A DNA stretch of 64,000 bases from Virgisporangium aurantiacum (GTDB lineage Bacteria; Actinomycetota; Actinomycetes; Mycobacteriales; Micromonosporaceae): NCBI RefSeq assembly GCF_016863635.1, contig NZ_BOPG01000105.1, forward strand, positions 1 to 64,000, given 5' to 3'. Both the position numbers and the translations under genes were made by a program. The notes beneath the pieces are model-generated. The model saw only the letters and a program-made list of their open reading frames with translations, made no database searches and was not told the DNA's origin. Positions 41,638-49,416 of this stretch are shown here, piece by piece. The stretch's first letter is position 1. Each line of letters starts with the position of its first letter.

Positions 41638-42188
41638 GCCTGCGACAGGGCGGGAAGCGCGTCGAGTTCCGATCCACTGGACACCACCGAACCGTCGTCG
41701 ACGACTGCCAGTGCCGGATATCCCCGCACCCGCAGAGCTGTGCCCACCGGTCCGTCGTGCGGCTCCACGACGACGTTCGCCACCGCGGTCGCCTGCGCCA
41801 CGAAGGTGTCCCGGGCCTCGTCGGCCCGCTCCGTCACGACGACGACAAGGACGTTGTCGCGACCACCGGGGAAGGTGGCCGCGTACCGGAGGAATTCCGG
41901 CAACCGCTCGACACACGGCGCACAGCCCGTGGAGAAGAAGCCCACCGCCGTCGGCCCCGCCAACTCGCCGGCGGATACGACACTCCCGTCGACGGTGGTT
42001 GCGGTGAAAGTGCCGAGGGGAGAGCCGGCCGGAGCCATCACATCCGCGTCGGGTCCGCCACCCGGACGCTCGGCGAGCGCGGTGTCGTGTTGCCGCAGCC
42101 GCCTGATGACCCCGTACGTCAGCACCAGGTTGAGCAACCCGAGCAGTCCGCAGAACACCACGCCAGCCAGGTACGGCGTCATACCCAC
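41634..42188 (-). CDS. Membrane-anchored thioredoxin-like protein (TlpA/MauD type)
   Basis: A 184-residue protein with one N-terminal helix (YLAGVVFCGLLGLLNLVLTY), a linker, then a redoxin domain with C89-A-P-C92 (FFSTGCAPCVERLPEFL) and a late cis-Pro segment RGYPALAVVDD. Helix plus redoxin is the layout of MauD, which assists disulfide formation in the Cys-rich methylamine dehydrogenase small subunit. Placed between a Cys-rich peptide gene and its exporter, it probably forms or shuffles the disulfides of that peptide outside the membrane. Confidence 0.82.
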   Translation of the reverse strand: MGMTPYLAGVVFCGLLGLLNLVLTYGVIRRLRQHDTALAERPGGGPDADVMAPAGSPLGTFTATTVDGSVVSAGELAGPTAVGFFSTGCAPCVERLPEFLRYAATFPGGRDNVLVVVVTERADEARDTFVAQATAVANVVVEPHDGPVGTALRVRGYPALAVVDDGSVVSSGSELDALPALSQA

Positions 42189-42224
42189 ATTCCCTTCGTC
42201 ACCTCACCACCGACCGGGCCCGAC

Positions 42225-42258
42225 GTGCGGGGCGGCCGGATGACCGGCCGCCCCGCAC
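42225..42258 (-). terminator. Strong hairpin directly after the Cys-rich peptide gene
   Basis: Perfect 15-bp inverted repeat (GTGCGGGGCGGCCGG, 4-nt loop ATGA, complement) starting 7 bp past the peptide stop codon. No T-run follows. It probably acts as a partial terminator or 3' stabiliser so that the peptide is made in excess over the thioredoxin, exporter and peptidase, which have no promoter visible in the 36 bp that remain. Confidence 0.75.
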
Positions 42259-42264
42259 AACGGA

Positions 42265-42477
42265 TCAGCACCAACGGCGGTAGTACTTACACGTACCGAC
42301 CCACTGGCAACCGTTGCACTTCCAGAACCTCCGGTACTCGCTGCATCCCACGTAGTCGCAGACGTCGCCCCAGTAGGAGCCGGAGCCGCTGCAGGAGCAG
42401 GGATCGGCCTTCGCGACGACATGCGGAGCGAACACGTTGAGCAGTCGGTCAGCCATCTTTTCGACACCGCGGAACAT
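42265..42477 (-). CDS. Small Cys/Trp/Tyr-rich precursor peptide
   Basis: A 70-residue peptide. Residues 1-24 (MFRGVEKMADRLLNVFAPHV then VAKA) look like a leader ending in an A-x-A signal-peptidase site. The remaining 46 residues hold eight cysteines, four tryptophans and five tyrosines (DPCSCSGSGSYWGDVCDYVG, ..KCNGCQW, CKYYRRWC). The leader has no hydrophobic core, so Sec export is unlikely; export by the neighbouring ABC protein with cleavage by the neighbouring S26 peptidase fits better. I do not recognise the family. ATG at 42456 is an alternative start. Confidence 0.75.
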   Translation of the reverse strand: MFRGVEKMADRLLNVFAPHVVAKADPCSCSGSGSYWGDVCDYVGCSEYRRFWKCNGCQWVGTCKYYRRWC

Positions 42478-42601
42478 GAACCACCAACCCTTGTCTTCGA
42501 GGTACGAACGGATCGAAGCTGCGTGCGCTGATCAACGTCGGGTAGACGGTAAACGCGGGTCCGCACACCGACAAGACTTTCGACGGTTGACCGGGCGGCG
42601 C

Positions 42602-43681
42602 TCAATCCGCGGCCGTATCGGTCAACGCTTCCAACCGGTCGGCGAATCGCAACCACTCCCGTGCGCACGACCGGGCGAGCTCGGCGACCGGGTAGGCACA
42701 GTGGGCCGGAAGCCCGTCGAGCACCGGCTCCCACCGGTCCTGGCCCATCAACCGGGCGTCCAGCCACCGAAGCAGCGACCGGCCCTGTGCCGTCATCCGC
42801 AACGACGGGTCCGTCCGCAGGCTCCGGAGAATCTCGGCCGGCTCGCGCGTGGGATCGCGGCGCCGGCGGAACGTGGTCCGTCGGCCGTCCACCCTGTCGT
42901 GCCCCCCGTTGTTGCCGTCGGCGGCGGGGATGCGCACGCGCGGCTGCGCCATCGGGACGGGATCCTCGCCACGGCCCAATCGGGCCCGGACGTCGCGGAC
43001 GGTTCCGGTCGAGATACCGGCCGCCCGCGCAACCTCCCGCAGAGACGCATCAGGGTGCCGGGCGATGATCTCGCCCGCGGTCCGGCGGCCCTCGGCGGTG
43101 CTGAGCGGACGCACCCGGCCGTCACGGCCCCGACGGAAATTCTGGTCACGCCCGGGGTCGGCCTGGCGGCGCCGTAGCGCGCCGACGGTGCTGGCCGCGA
43201 GACCGGTCACGACCGCGACCGCCCGGTTCGACCACTCCGGGTGGTTGCGCAGGATCCGTGCCGCGGCGGCTTCCCGCTCGGCCCGCGACAGCGGGAGGCC
43301 GTGCGCGATGTTGGCCTTGACGGCCAACACGAACGCCGCGTCATCGGTACCGTCGAAGAACCGCACCCGGATCGTCGCCGCGCCGAGAAGTTGCGCCGCA
43401 CGGAGGCGGTGCATTCCGTCGATCACCAGCATCGTCGGTCGGTGCACCAGGATCGGTGGCAGCTCCGTCTCCGCCTCCGCGAGAGCTCGCACATGGTCGA
43501 GCTGTTCGCCGGTGAACCGCGGTGAGATTCCGTCTCGCAGCGCGGCCACCGGAACGTCTTCGACGGCGCACGTATCGGATAAGTCAGACGACGACTCCAC
43601 AGCACTCCCCCGGTTTCTGCGCAACCGATCCCATCCGGCCGGTACCGGGCTCGCCTGTCCCGGCGCGCGACGATCGGTCAT
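42602..43681 (-). CDS. StrR-like ParB-fold transcriptional regulator
   Basis: A 359-residue protein with a ParB/Spo0J-like N-terminal domain and a helix-turn-helix: ELPPILVHRPTMLVIDGMHR, LRAAQLLGA, then EWSNRAVAVVTGLAASTVGA and ASLREVARAAGISTGTVRDV. Order and wording match StrR, the pathway activator of streptomycin biosynthesis, and its relatives in antibiotic clusters. ATG at 43681 is chosen near the domain start; 43696 is possible. The 96-bp upstream intergenic side carries a perfect StrR-type inverted repeat. It probably activates the Cys-rich peptide operon just downstream. Confidence 0.85.
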   Translation of the reverse strand: MTDRRAPGQASPVPAGWDRLRRNRGSAVESSSDLSDTCAVEDVPVAALRDGISPRFTGEQLDHVRALAEAETELPPILVHRPTMLVIDGMHRLRAAQLLGAATIRVRFFDGTDDAAFVLAVKANIAHGLPLSRAEREAAAARILRNHPEWSNRAVAVVTGLAASTVGALRRRQADPGRDQNFRRGRDGRVRPLSTAEGRRTAGEIIARHPDASLREVARAAGISTGTVRDVRARLGRGEDPVPMAQPRVRIPAADGNNGGHDRVDGRRTTFRRRRDPTREPAEILRSLRTDPSLRMTAQGRSLLRWLDARLMGQDRWEPVLDGLPAHCAYPVAELARSCAREWLRFADRLEALTDTAAD

Positions 43682-43776
43682 GATCTGCGGCTTCATCGTC
43701 GAACCGGTCGACTGCGCCGGTGCTGACAGGGTGCTGACACGCGGCGGCCACGGCCGCCTGAGCACGGCGGGGCGAC

Positions 43777-43805
43777 GTGCAACTGCGTGGATCGGCCAGT
43801 TGCAC
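43777..43805. promoter_or_regulatory. StrR-type operator, perfect inverted repeat
   Basis: GTGCAACTG, 11 bp, CAGTTGCAC. The known StrR site is GTTCGACTG-N11-CAGTCGAAC, so half-site length, spacer and the CTG/CAG inner ends agree exactly. It lies between the divergent StrR-like gene and the SARP gene, so it could control both. Confidence 0.75.
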
Positions 43806-43831
43806 ACCCGATCGGGCGCACATGCCACGCG

Positions 43832-43862
43832 GGTCCGGCCGGGCGACCGGAACGGCCGGACC
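43832..43862. promoter_or_regulatory. Inverted repeat upstream of the SARP gene
   Basis: GGTCCGGCC, 13 bp, GGCCGGACC, ending 40 bp before the SARP start. It could be a second operator or a leader hairpin; nothing further supports either reading. Confidence 0.35.
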
Positions 43863-43902
43863 CGGACCGTCCAAGGAAATTTTCTCCGCGTAGCCTGCGG
43901 GG

Positions 43903-45216
43903 ATGTGGTTCCGGGTGCTCGGGCCGCCGGAGATCGGGGTCGCTGGCCGGCTCCTCCCGATCCGACGCCGGCGGGAACGGTACCTACTCGGCATCCTCGC
44001 CCTCGATGCCAACCGGGCCGTGTCTGTGCACCGGCTCGGTGAGTTGTTATGGTGCGGCAGCCCACCCGAGAACGCACGCCGGATCGTGCAGAGTCATGTG
44101 GCGCGGTTACGGTCGGTCCTGGGCGCGCACGAAAGCCATCGGCACGGTGTCACCCTCGAAACCAACGGGTACGGGTATGTGCTGACGACCGATCCCGATC
44201 GGGTCGACGCGCAGCGGTTCCAGACGCTTCTCGCCCGTGCCACCGCCAGCGACCTGGGGGTCCGGGCCGGTCTGCTGCGCACGGCTCTCGACCTGTGGCG
44301 CGAACCGCTGCCGCCGCCGCCAGAAGAGGTGCTCTGGTGGCGAATCTTCGGTCACCTCGACGAGCTGCGCGCAACTGCCTACGAGGACTGGATCGCGGCC
44401 GGCCTGCAGCTCGGCGACGGCGACCGGCTGATTCCGGAGCTCGCCCGGCTCGTCGGCATCTATCCCACCCGGGAACGGCTCGTCGAGATGCACATGATCG
44501 CGTTGGAGGCGGCCGGTCGAAGCGCCGACGCGCTGGCCGCGTATGCGCGGGCGCACGCCGTTCTGTCCGGCGAGCTCGGCATCGAGCCGGGGCCGCGACT
44601 GCGGGAGCGACAGCTCGCGATCCTGCGCCAGACAGGTCGGGCCGACTCCGAGCGGGTGGCCAGGGTGAACGGGGCCGCCGCATCGACGCTCGGGGCGCCT
44701 GCCCGCCCGGCACCTGCGCCGCAGCGGTCCCGGTCCTCCGTCGCACCCGCGGAGACGCCGGCCAGGCGCGACACCGTCCGCTCCGCCACCGGCGACCAAC
44801 CCGCCATCACCGTCACGGCCGTCCCCGGCACTGACACCCCGGGCACCGTCGGGACCAGCAGGGCCGCCCTCGCCCGGCACTGGGCGGGCGGCGAGGCGGG
44901 CGCTTTCGTCGACTTCGCCCAGACCTGGCATGCCGCCGGACAACCGCAGCGGGCACACGCGCTTTACACGTCGGCGCTCGTGCTGGCCACCATCGGTCAC
45001 AACCGTTACGAAGCGGCACGCGCCCGCATCGGGCTCGGGCACGTGTGTGCCGCGATGAACGAGCCGACGCAGGCCCGGCAGCACTGGGCGCACGCCATCG
45101 AGCTGTACCGCGCCCTGGACCTGCCGGACGACCACGCCCTGCACGCCTGCCTGGACCTGATTCCGATGGTCCGGACCACCGACGCCGACGGCGTGCCGCC
45201 GGTGGAACGATCATGA
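43903..45216 (+). CDS. SARP-family regulator with short TPR-like tail, no ATPase
   Basis: A 437-residue regulator: winged-helix DNA-binding domain (WFRVLGPPEIGVAGRLLPIR, RRIVQSHVARLRSVLG), BTAD domain (residues about 95-245, ..VLSGELGIEPGPRLRE), a Pro/Ala-rich linker (265-330) and two or three TPR-like repeats (AHALYTSALVLATIGHNRYE). The NB-ARC ATPase found in AfsR is missing. A convergent gene whose end overlaps it by 6 bp encodes just such an ATPase-TPR protein. Divergent from the StrR-like gene. Confidence 0.85.
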   Translation: MWFRVLGPPEIGVAGRLLPIRRRRERYLLGILALDANRAVSVHRLGELLWCGSPPENARRIVQSHVARLRSVLGAHESHRHGVTLETNGYGYVLTTDPDRVDAQRFQTLLARATASDLGVRAGLLRTALDLWREPLPPPPEEVLWWRIFGHLDELRATAYEDWIAAGLQLGDGDRLIPELARLVGIYPTRERLVEMHMIALEAAGRSADALAAYARAHAVLSGELGIEPGPRLRERQLAILRQTGRADSERVARVNGAAASTLGAPARPAPAPQRSRSSVAPAETPARRDTVRSATGDQPAITVTAVPGTDTPGTVGTSRAALARHWAGGEAGAFVDFAQTWHAAGQPQRAHALYTSALVLATIGHNRYEAARARIGLGHVCAAMNEPTQARQHWAHAIELYRALDLPDDHALHACLDLIPMVRTTDADGVPPVERS

Positions 45217-47304
45217 AGTCAGCGGATGGCCTTGGTGCGCCATCGTGGCCCGCGTCGCCGCGGCCTCGCGCGAATCTATCTCGTCGAACGTATCCAACGC
45301 GGCGCGCCAGGCGCGGCGGGCCCCGTCCGCGTCGCCGACAGCATGGTAGGCCTCCCCGAGGCGAGCCGAAACCTTCGCACCGAGATAACGTTCGCCGATC
45401 TTGTCACACAGCGTGAGAGCCCGCCGGTAGTGCTCAATCGCGGTCTGGTAGTTGCGCAGGTGCTGCTCTATGTAGCCCAGGCTTTCCCAGGTGTACGCCT
45501 CACCGTGCAGGTCGCCGGCCGTCTGGAAGTACTGCAGGCCCTGCCGGCACAACCGCAGCGCAGGTTCGTGGTCGCCCAGCAGAGCGTGATACCAGCCGAC
45601 GGTGTTGAGGGCGCTGCCGGTCTGGGCCGCGTCTTCACCGAACGGGATCAGCATCAGCTTGGCCTGCGCATGAGCCAACGCCTCGGCGAAGCGGCCGGCC
45701 TGCTCCTCCCCCCAGGCCATACCACCGTGACAGCGGGCCTGCTCGATCACGTCACCAGCCTGCTCGTACAGCGACAGCGCCTGCCGCATCTGCACGCGGG
45801 CCTGTTCGTACCGTCGCAACCGGATGGCGGACTGGGCCAGATCACGGTGCGAGTAGGCCCGCCGTGCGAGGTCACCGAGTCGATCGGCCGCGGCGAGAGC
45901 GATGGTCTGCACGTGGAACCACTCGTGCCAGCGGCCGGCCCGGTTGAGGTACGTGGTCAGGCACCAGGCCAGGTGCCAGGTGTGCAGGTCCAGACCGCGT
46001 GACGCGGCGAGCTCCACCGCGTCCAGCAGCGTGGTGATCTCCTTGGCGAACCACGCGGTGGCGGCGCCGTCGTCGATGAATCGCTCGCGTGCGGTTTCCT
46101 CGGTTGGTTCGTCGGGACTGATCGCCAATCGGTGCGGATAGATCTGTCGGTCGGCGGCGTAGGCCGAATGCAGGTGGTAGTCGAGCAGCCGGCGCACGGC
46201 TGCGTCCGATTCCGACGCGCAGTCACCGTCGCCGACCAGTTCGCCGGCGTAGGCGCGCAGCAGATCGTGCGTCGTGTAGCGGGCCGGCTCATGCTCGCGC
46301 ACGAGGTTCGCGTCGACGAGCACGTCCAGCAGCCGGCGCGCTTCAGCCAGCGGAAATGCGGCCGCGGCCGCAAGCGCGGCGGTGGAGACGGACTCGCCGA
46401 CCTGTAGCTGGAACAAGCGGAAAACCCGGGCGGCGTCGGCGCTGAGCGCGCGGTAGGAGAGCGAGAAGATCGCCCGCAGATCGCTGGCCCGGTCGCGGCC
46501 GGAGAACGCTTCGAGGGTCCCTCGGGCCGAGCGTAACTCGTCGGCGAGGTACGCCAACGACGGGTTGCGGTGACCGCACACCCGGGCCGCGGCGATCGCC
46601 AGCGCGAGCGGCAGCCCGCTGCACTCGTCGATGATCGCCTGCGCGGCGTCCGGTTCGGCGTCGACACGTTGCTCCCCGATGCGCTGTGTGAGTACCTCCC
46701 TCGCCTCATCGTGGTCCAGCAGGTCGAGCTGCAAAAGGTGCGCACCGTCTGTCACGGCCAGACCGTTCATCGGATCGCGGCTGGTGACGACGGCCAAGCA
46801 GCCGTCAGCGGCGGGAAGCAGCGGCCGTACCTGCTCGGCGTCGCGGGCGTTGTCCAGCAGCACGAGCATGCGCCGGTCGGCCAGCAGGCTGCGGTACAGT
46901 CCGATCCGGGCTTGTAGCTCCGAAGGCATGTCGTCGGCCCGGACATGTAACGCGTCCAGGAACGTGCGCAGCGCACCGTCCGGTTCGACCGGACGACCGT
47001 CGGGAGAGAAGCCGCGCAGGTTCACGTACAGCTGCCCATCGGGAAACTGGCTCGCCGAGCGCCGTGACCAGTGGATCGCCAGTGCTGACTTGCCCACGCC
47101 CGCTGTTCCGGTGATGACGACCGCCGATCGGGGCGACGCCCGATCCGGCAGCAGCGTGTTCAAGGTCTTCAGGTGGTCCGAACGCCCCGCGAAAGGAAGG
47201 TCCGCCGGCAACTGGCACGGTACGGGCCGTCCCGACGCGTAACGTTGCCCGTCGGGTGCCGGAGCGGCCATGCGCAGCTTCGCGAAGGATTTTTCCGTGA
47301 CCAC
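45211..47304 (-). CDS. NB-ARC/TPR STAND protein lacking a DNA-binding domain
   Basis: A 697-residue protein equivalent to the middle and end of AfsR: P-loop GTAGVGKSALAIHW (Lys72), sensor-like VVTSRDPMNGLAV, GLPLALAIAAARV, winged helix, then tetratricopeptide repeats to the end (YHALLGDHEPALRLCRQGLQ, LGYIEQHLRNYQTAIEHYRR). The N-terminal SARP part is absent; the first 36 residues are unremarkable. It is convergent with a SARP gene lacking the ATPase, which suggests a split AfsR pair. Compare the intact version at 56.1-58.9 kb. Confidence 0.87.
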   Translation of the reverse strand: MVTEKSFAKLRMAAPAPDGQRYASGRPVPCQLPADLPFAGRSDHLKTLNTLLPDRASPRSAVVITGTAGVGKSALAIHWSRRSASQFPDGQLYVNLRGFSPDGRPVEPDGALRTFLDALHVRADDMPSELQARIGLYRSLLADRRMLVLLDNARDAEQVRPLLPAADGCLAVVTSRDPMNGLAVTDGAHLLQLDLLDHDEAREVLTQRIGEQRVDAEPDAAQAIIDECSGLPLALAIAAARVCGHRNPSLAYLADELRSARGTLEAFSGRDRASDLRAIFSLSYRALSADAARVFRLFQLQVGESVSTAALAAAAAFPLAEARRLLDVLVDANLVREHEPARYTTHDLLRAYAGELVGDGDCASESDAAVRRLLDYHLHSAYAADRQIYPHRLAISPDEPTEETARERFIDDGAATAWFAKEITTLLDAVELAASRGLDLHTWHLAWCLTTYLNRAGRWHEWFHVQTIALAAADRLGDLARRAYSHRDLAQSAIRLRRYEQARVQMRQALSLYEQAGDVIEQARCHGGMAWGEEQAGRFAEALAHAQAKLMLIPFGEDAAQTGSALNTVGWYHALLGDHEPALRLCRQGLQYFQTAGDLHGEAYTWESLGYIEQHLRNYQTAIEHYRRALTLCDKIGERYLGAKVSARLGEAYHAVGDADGARRAWRAALDTFDEIDSREAAATRATMAHQGHPLTS

Positions 47305-47423
47305 GGTCGCTCAGCCTATCGACCGGCGCATGCTGACCAGGTATCCGGGCGAGGCCGTTACGTCCGTGCCCGACCGTGGCGCGGCACCACACAGTAGCCA
47401 GCTACGGAGCAATGTCGGTCGTT

Positions 47424-47500
47424 GCACTCCCCCACGACTCTGACGTAGCCCCAGCGCGGGTTCTCCCGAGCCGGCCGCAGCACCAGCTCGCGGTTACCAG
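47424..47500 (-). pseudogene. Transposase/integrase remnant
   Basis: The minus strand reads RELVLRPARENPRWGYVRVV then GEC, the N-terminal hallmark of IS-type integrase-core transposases (LVLRLARENPRWGYVRI.GE). The frame falls apart on both sides. Apart from this scar, the 490 bp between the NB-ARC gene and the Hcp-like gene (47305-47796) show no gene I can support. Confidence 0.6.
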
Positions 47501-47796
47501 GCCGATCACCATGGCCACGAACGCCGACCCAACCATGATCGCCAGCACGATGCCTTCTCACCCGCGGTTCCCTCGAGTGTCCAATCGGTCGAGTGACGGA
47601 AGCGGATCCGCGGCCGCATCATGCCAACCCGGATTGCAGCGCGGTTGCACCGCGGCTCCGCAAGGACCGGCCGGTTCAGTGCCAGTTCGCGTGGCCGGAA
47701 TCCGACACGACGCAACGCTGGTCAGGCGAACCCGGACGGCGCACGGTCGTTCCATCGACGCACGTCCGGATGCGGGCGGCCGAAGGGACAGGGGAA

Positions 47797-48357
47797 ATGA
47801 GTATGAGGACATCGATGAAGAACCGCGCGGTGGCGTCGGCGGCGGCGCTGGCCGCAGTGCTGGCCGCGGTGGCGTTCGGGGTCGCTGGCGCCGATCCGGG
47901 TACGCCGGCCACGGCGGCGGCGGCAGATACGGCGGTGCGTGGCGGGATCGTCCTGGAGGGTGCCGCAGGCGAGGGCACGGCGATTGCCGGGGGCATCGAC
48001 GTAACCACCTTCTCCGACGCGGTCACCGTGCCCGTCAGCGCCGGCGGGGGCGGCGCCGGGCGGCCCACACTGACCGACCTACAGGTCAGCGGCGTACTGG
48101 ATGCGGCGTACCCGGTGTTGTTCCGGTTCGCCACCACCGGCCGGCACGTGCAGACGGTGGTGCTGACCGTATGCACGGATCCGAAGCGGTGCGCGGCGAC
48201 GGCCTACGTCGAGGTCGATCTCGCCGACGCGGTCGTTACGAAGGTCGCGATCGGCCCCGACCGCCAGGTCGACTTCTCGCTCGCGTTCCGGCAGATCACC
48301 TGGAAGTTCCTGCGGAACGGGGTGGTGGTGAGCCAGAGCCAGTTCGGGCCGGTGTAG
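47797..48357 (+). CDS. Secreted Hcp-like beta-barrel protein
   Basis: A 186-residue exported protein: signal peptide RTSMKNRAVASAAALAAVLA with cleavage near GADPGTPATA. The mature part is beta-rich, and its second half (AYVEVDLADAVVTKVAIGPD, ..VDFSLAFRQITWKF) follows the Hcp pattern (Y..V.L.DALVT..S.....ES..L.F..I.W.Y). Actinobacteria have secreted Hcp-fold proteins without a type VI secretion system, and none is encoded nearby. ATG at 47803 is an equally good start. Function unknown. Confidence 0.55.
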   Translation: MSMRTSMKNRAVASAAALAAVLAAVAFGVAGADPGTPATAAAADTAVRGGIVLEGAAGEGTAIAGGIDVTTFSDAVTVPVSAGGGGAGRPTLTDLQVSGVLDAAYPVLFRFATTGRHVQTVVLTVCTDPKRCAATAYVEVDLADAVVTKVAIGPDRQVDFSLAFRQITWKFLRNGVVVSQSQFGPV

Positions 48358-48457
48358 CAGCGGTACGACGGGTTCGTCATCGATCCGCCCGTGGGCCGGG
48401 ACGCCGTCGATGATGGTGATACGTCCGCCGTCTCCGCAGGTTGGCCAGTCGGACTGG

Positions 48458-48913
48458 TCAGATGGAGCGCCGTGGCGGGCGAACGCGATCCAGCGGGCCT
48501 GCATCCAGTTCGACACCCAGGTGGTGGTTGGCCCGCGCATGACCGGCACCGCTGCGCAGGAGTGCCGCGAAGACACCGCCGCCCGCGGCGTCGCAGTTCG
48601 TGAGGAAGGTACGCACGATCCGTTCGCCGAGCCTGCCGACATCGCCGTCGAGTAATCGACCGACGAGCCCGTCGAGGTCGAACGGGACATCGATCACCGC
48701 CTCGGCGAACAGGCCTGCCTTGCTCCCGAACCAGTGATTGACCATCGCCGCATCGACATCCGCACGAGCAGCGATCGCGCGCATCGTGGCGCCTTCGTAG
48801 CCGTGCTCGACGAACACTTCACGCGCCGCATCGAGCAGGGCCGCGCGCGTGTCGACCCCATCCGGCCGGGGTCCACGTCGCTCCTGGGTCAAGCCGTCGC
48901 TCACGTCGAGCAT
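48458..48913 (-). CDS. TetR-family regulator, C-terminally truncated
   Basis: A 151-residue protein with a good TetR helix-turn-helix (ALLDAAREVFVEHGYEGATM, RAIAARADVDAAMVNHWFGS). After VFAALLRSGAGHARANHHLG the ligand-binding half stops about 40-50 residues short of the usual 190-200, and the last 20 residues (AGPLDRVRPPRRSI) look out of frame. Probably a decaying gene after a frameshift. About 100 bp without a gene follow, next to the Hcp-like gene. Confidence 0.6.
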   Translation of the reverse strand: MLDVSDGLTQERRGPRPDGVDTRAALLDAAREVFVEHGYEGATMRAIAARADVDAAMVNHWFGSKAGLFAEAVIDVPFDLDGLVGRLLDGDVGRLGERIVRTFLTNCDAAGGGVFAALLRSGAGHARANHHLGVELDAGPLDRVRPPRRSI

Positions 48914-48970
48914 TCTCCGGCCCTCTCCGGGCCGGTTTCAACGAGTGATGAAATAGCCGTGCAGTCCCCG

Positions 48971-49342
48971 TCAGGCTGGGGCCGGCGCGTTCGCTGGGAA
49001 GCGGTCGATGTTGCGCTCCACCCAGACGCGTAGCGCGGTCAACGGCTCGCACGCGTCCCGGCCGAGGGGGGTCAGCGCGTACTCCACGTGCAACGGCACC
49101 GCCGGATAGATGGTGCGGGTGACCAGCCCATGCTCCTCCAGCCGGCGCAGCGTGTGGGTGAGCACCTTGGGGCTGATGCCCTGCAGGCGGCCACGGAGAT
49201 CGCCGAAGCGCCGCGGGCCGTCCTCGAGTGCGCCGAGGGCCAGCGCGCTCCACTTGTTGGCCAGCAGGTCGAGCATGTCGCGGCAGGGGCAGGCGGCGGC
49301 GTAGGCGTCGCGGGGGCCGCACTCCTCGATCGACAGGGACAT
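48971..49342 (-). CDS. HxlR-family transcriptional regulator
   Basis: A 123-residue winged-helix regulator: CPCRDMLDLLANKWSALALG, FGDLRGRLQGISPKVLTHTL, RRLEEHGLVTRTIYP and the LTPLGR end, all typical of HxlR/YodB proteins, which sense reactive electrophiles through a Cys near the start (here ECGPRDAYAAACPC). ATG at 49342 is used; 49351 adds three residues. It is divergent from an oxidoreductase gene, and three TACTAC repeats lie between them. Confidence 0.87.
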   Translation of the reverse strand: MSLSIEECGPRDAYAAACPCRDMLDLLANKWSALALGALEDGPRRFGDLRGRLQGISPKVLTHTLRRLEEHGLVTRTIYPAVPLHVEYALTPLGRDACEPLTALRVWVERNIDRFPANAPAPA

Positions 49343-49352
49343 GCCCGCCATC

Positions 49353-49395
49353 GTACTACCCGATGGGTACTACTAGCCCTTGATGGTTACTACCC
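49353..49395. promoter_or_regulatory. Repeated TACTAC motifs between HxlR and oxidoreductase genes
   Basis: GTACTACC (49353-49360), GTACTAC (49367-49373) and GTTACTACC (from 49386) lie in the 74-bp divergent region. HxlR-type regulators bind paired GTA/TAC half-sites, so this is a likely operator shared by both genes. The first copy with its neighbour also forms TACCC-GAT-GGGTA. Confidence 0.5.
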
Positions 49396-49416
49396 CCCTG
49401 GGGATACCGTCCGGGC

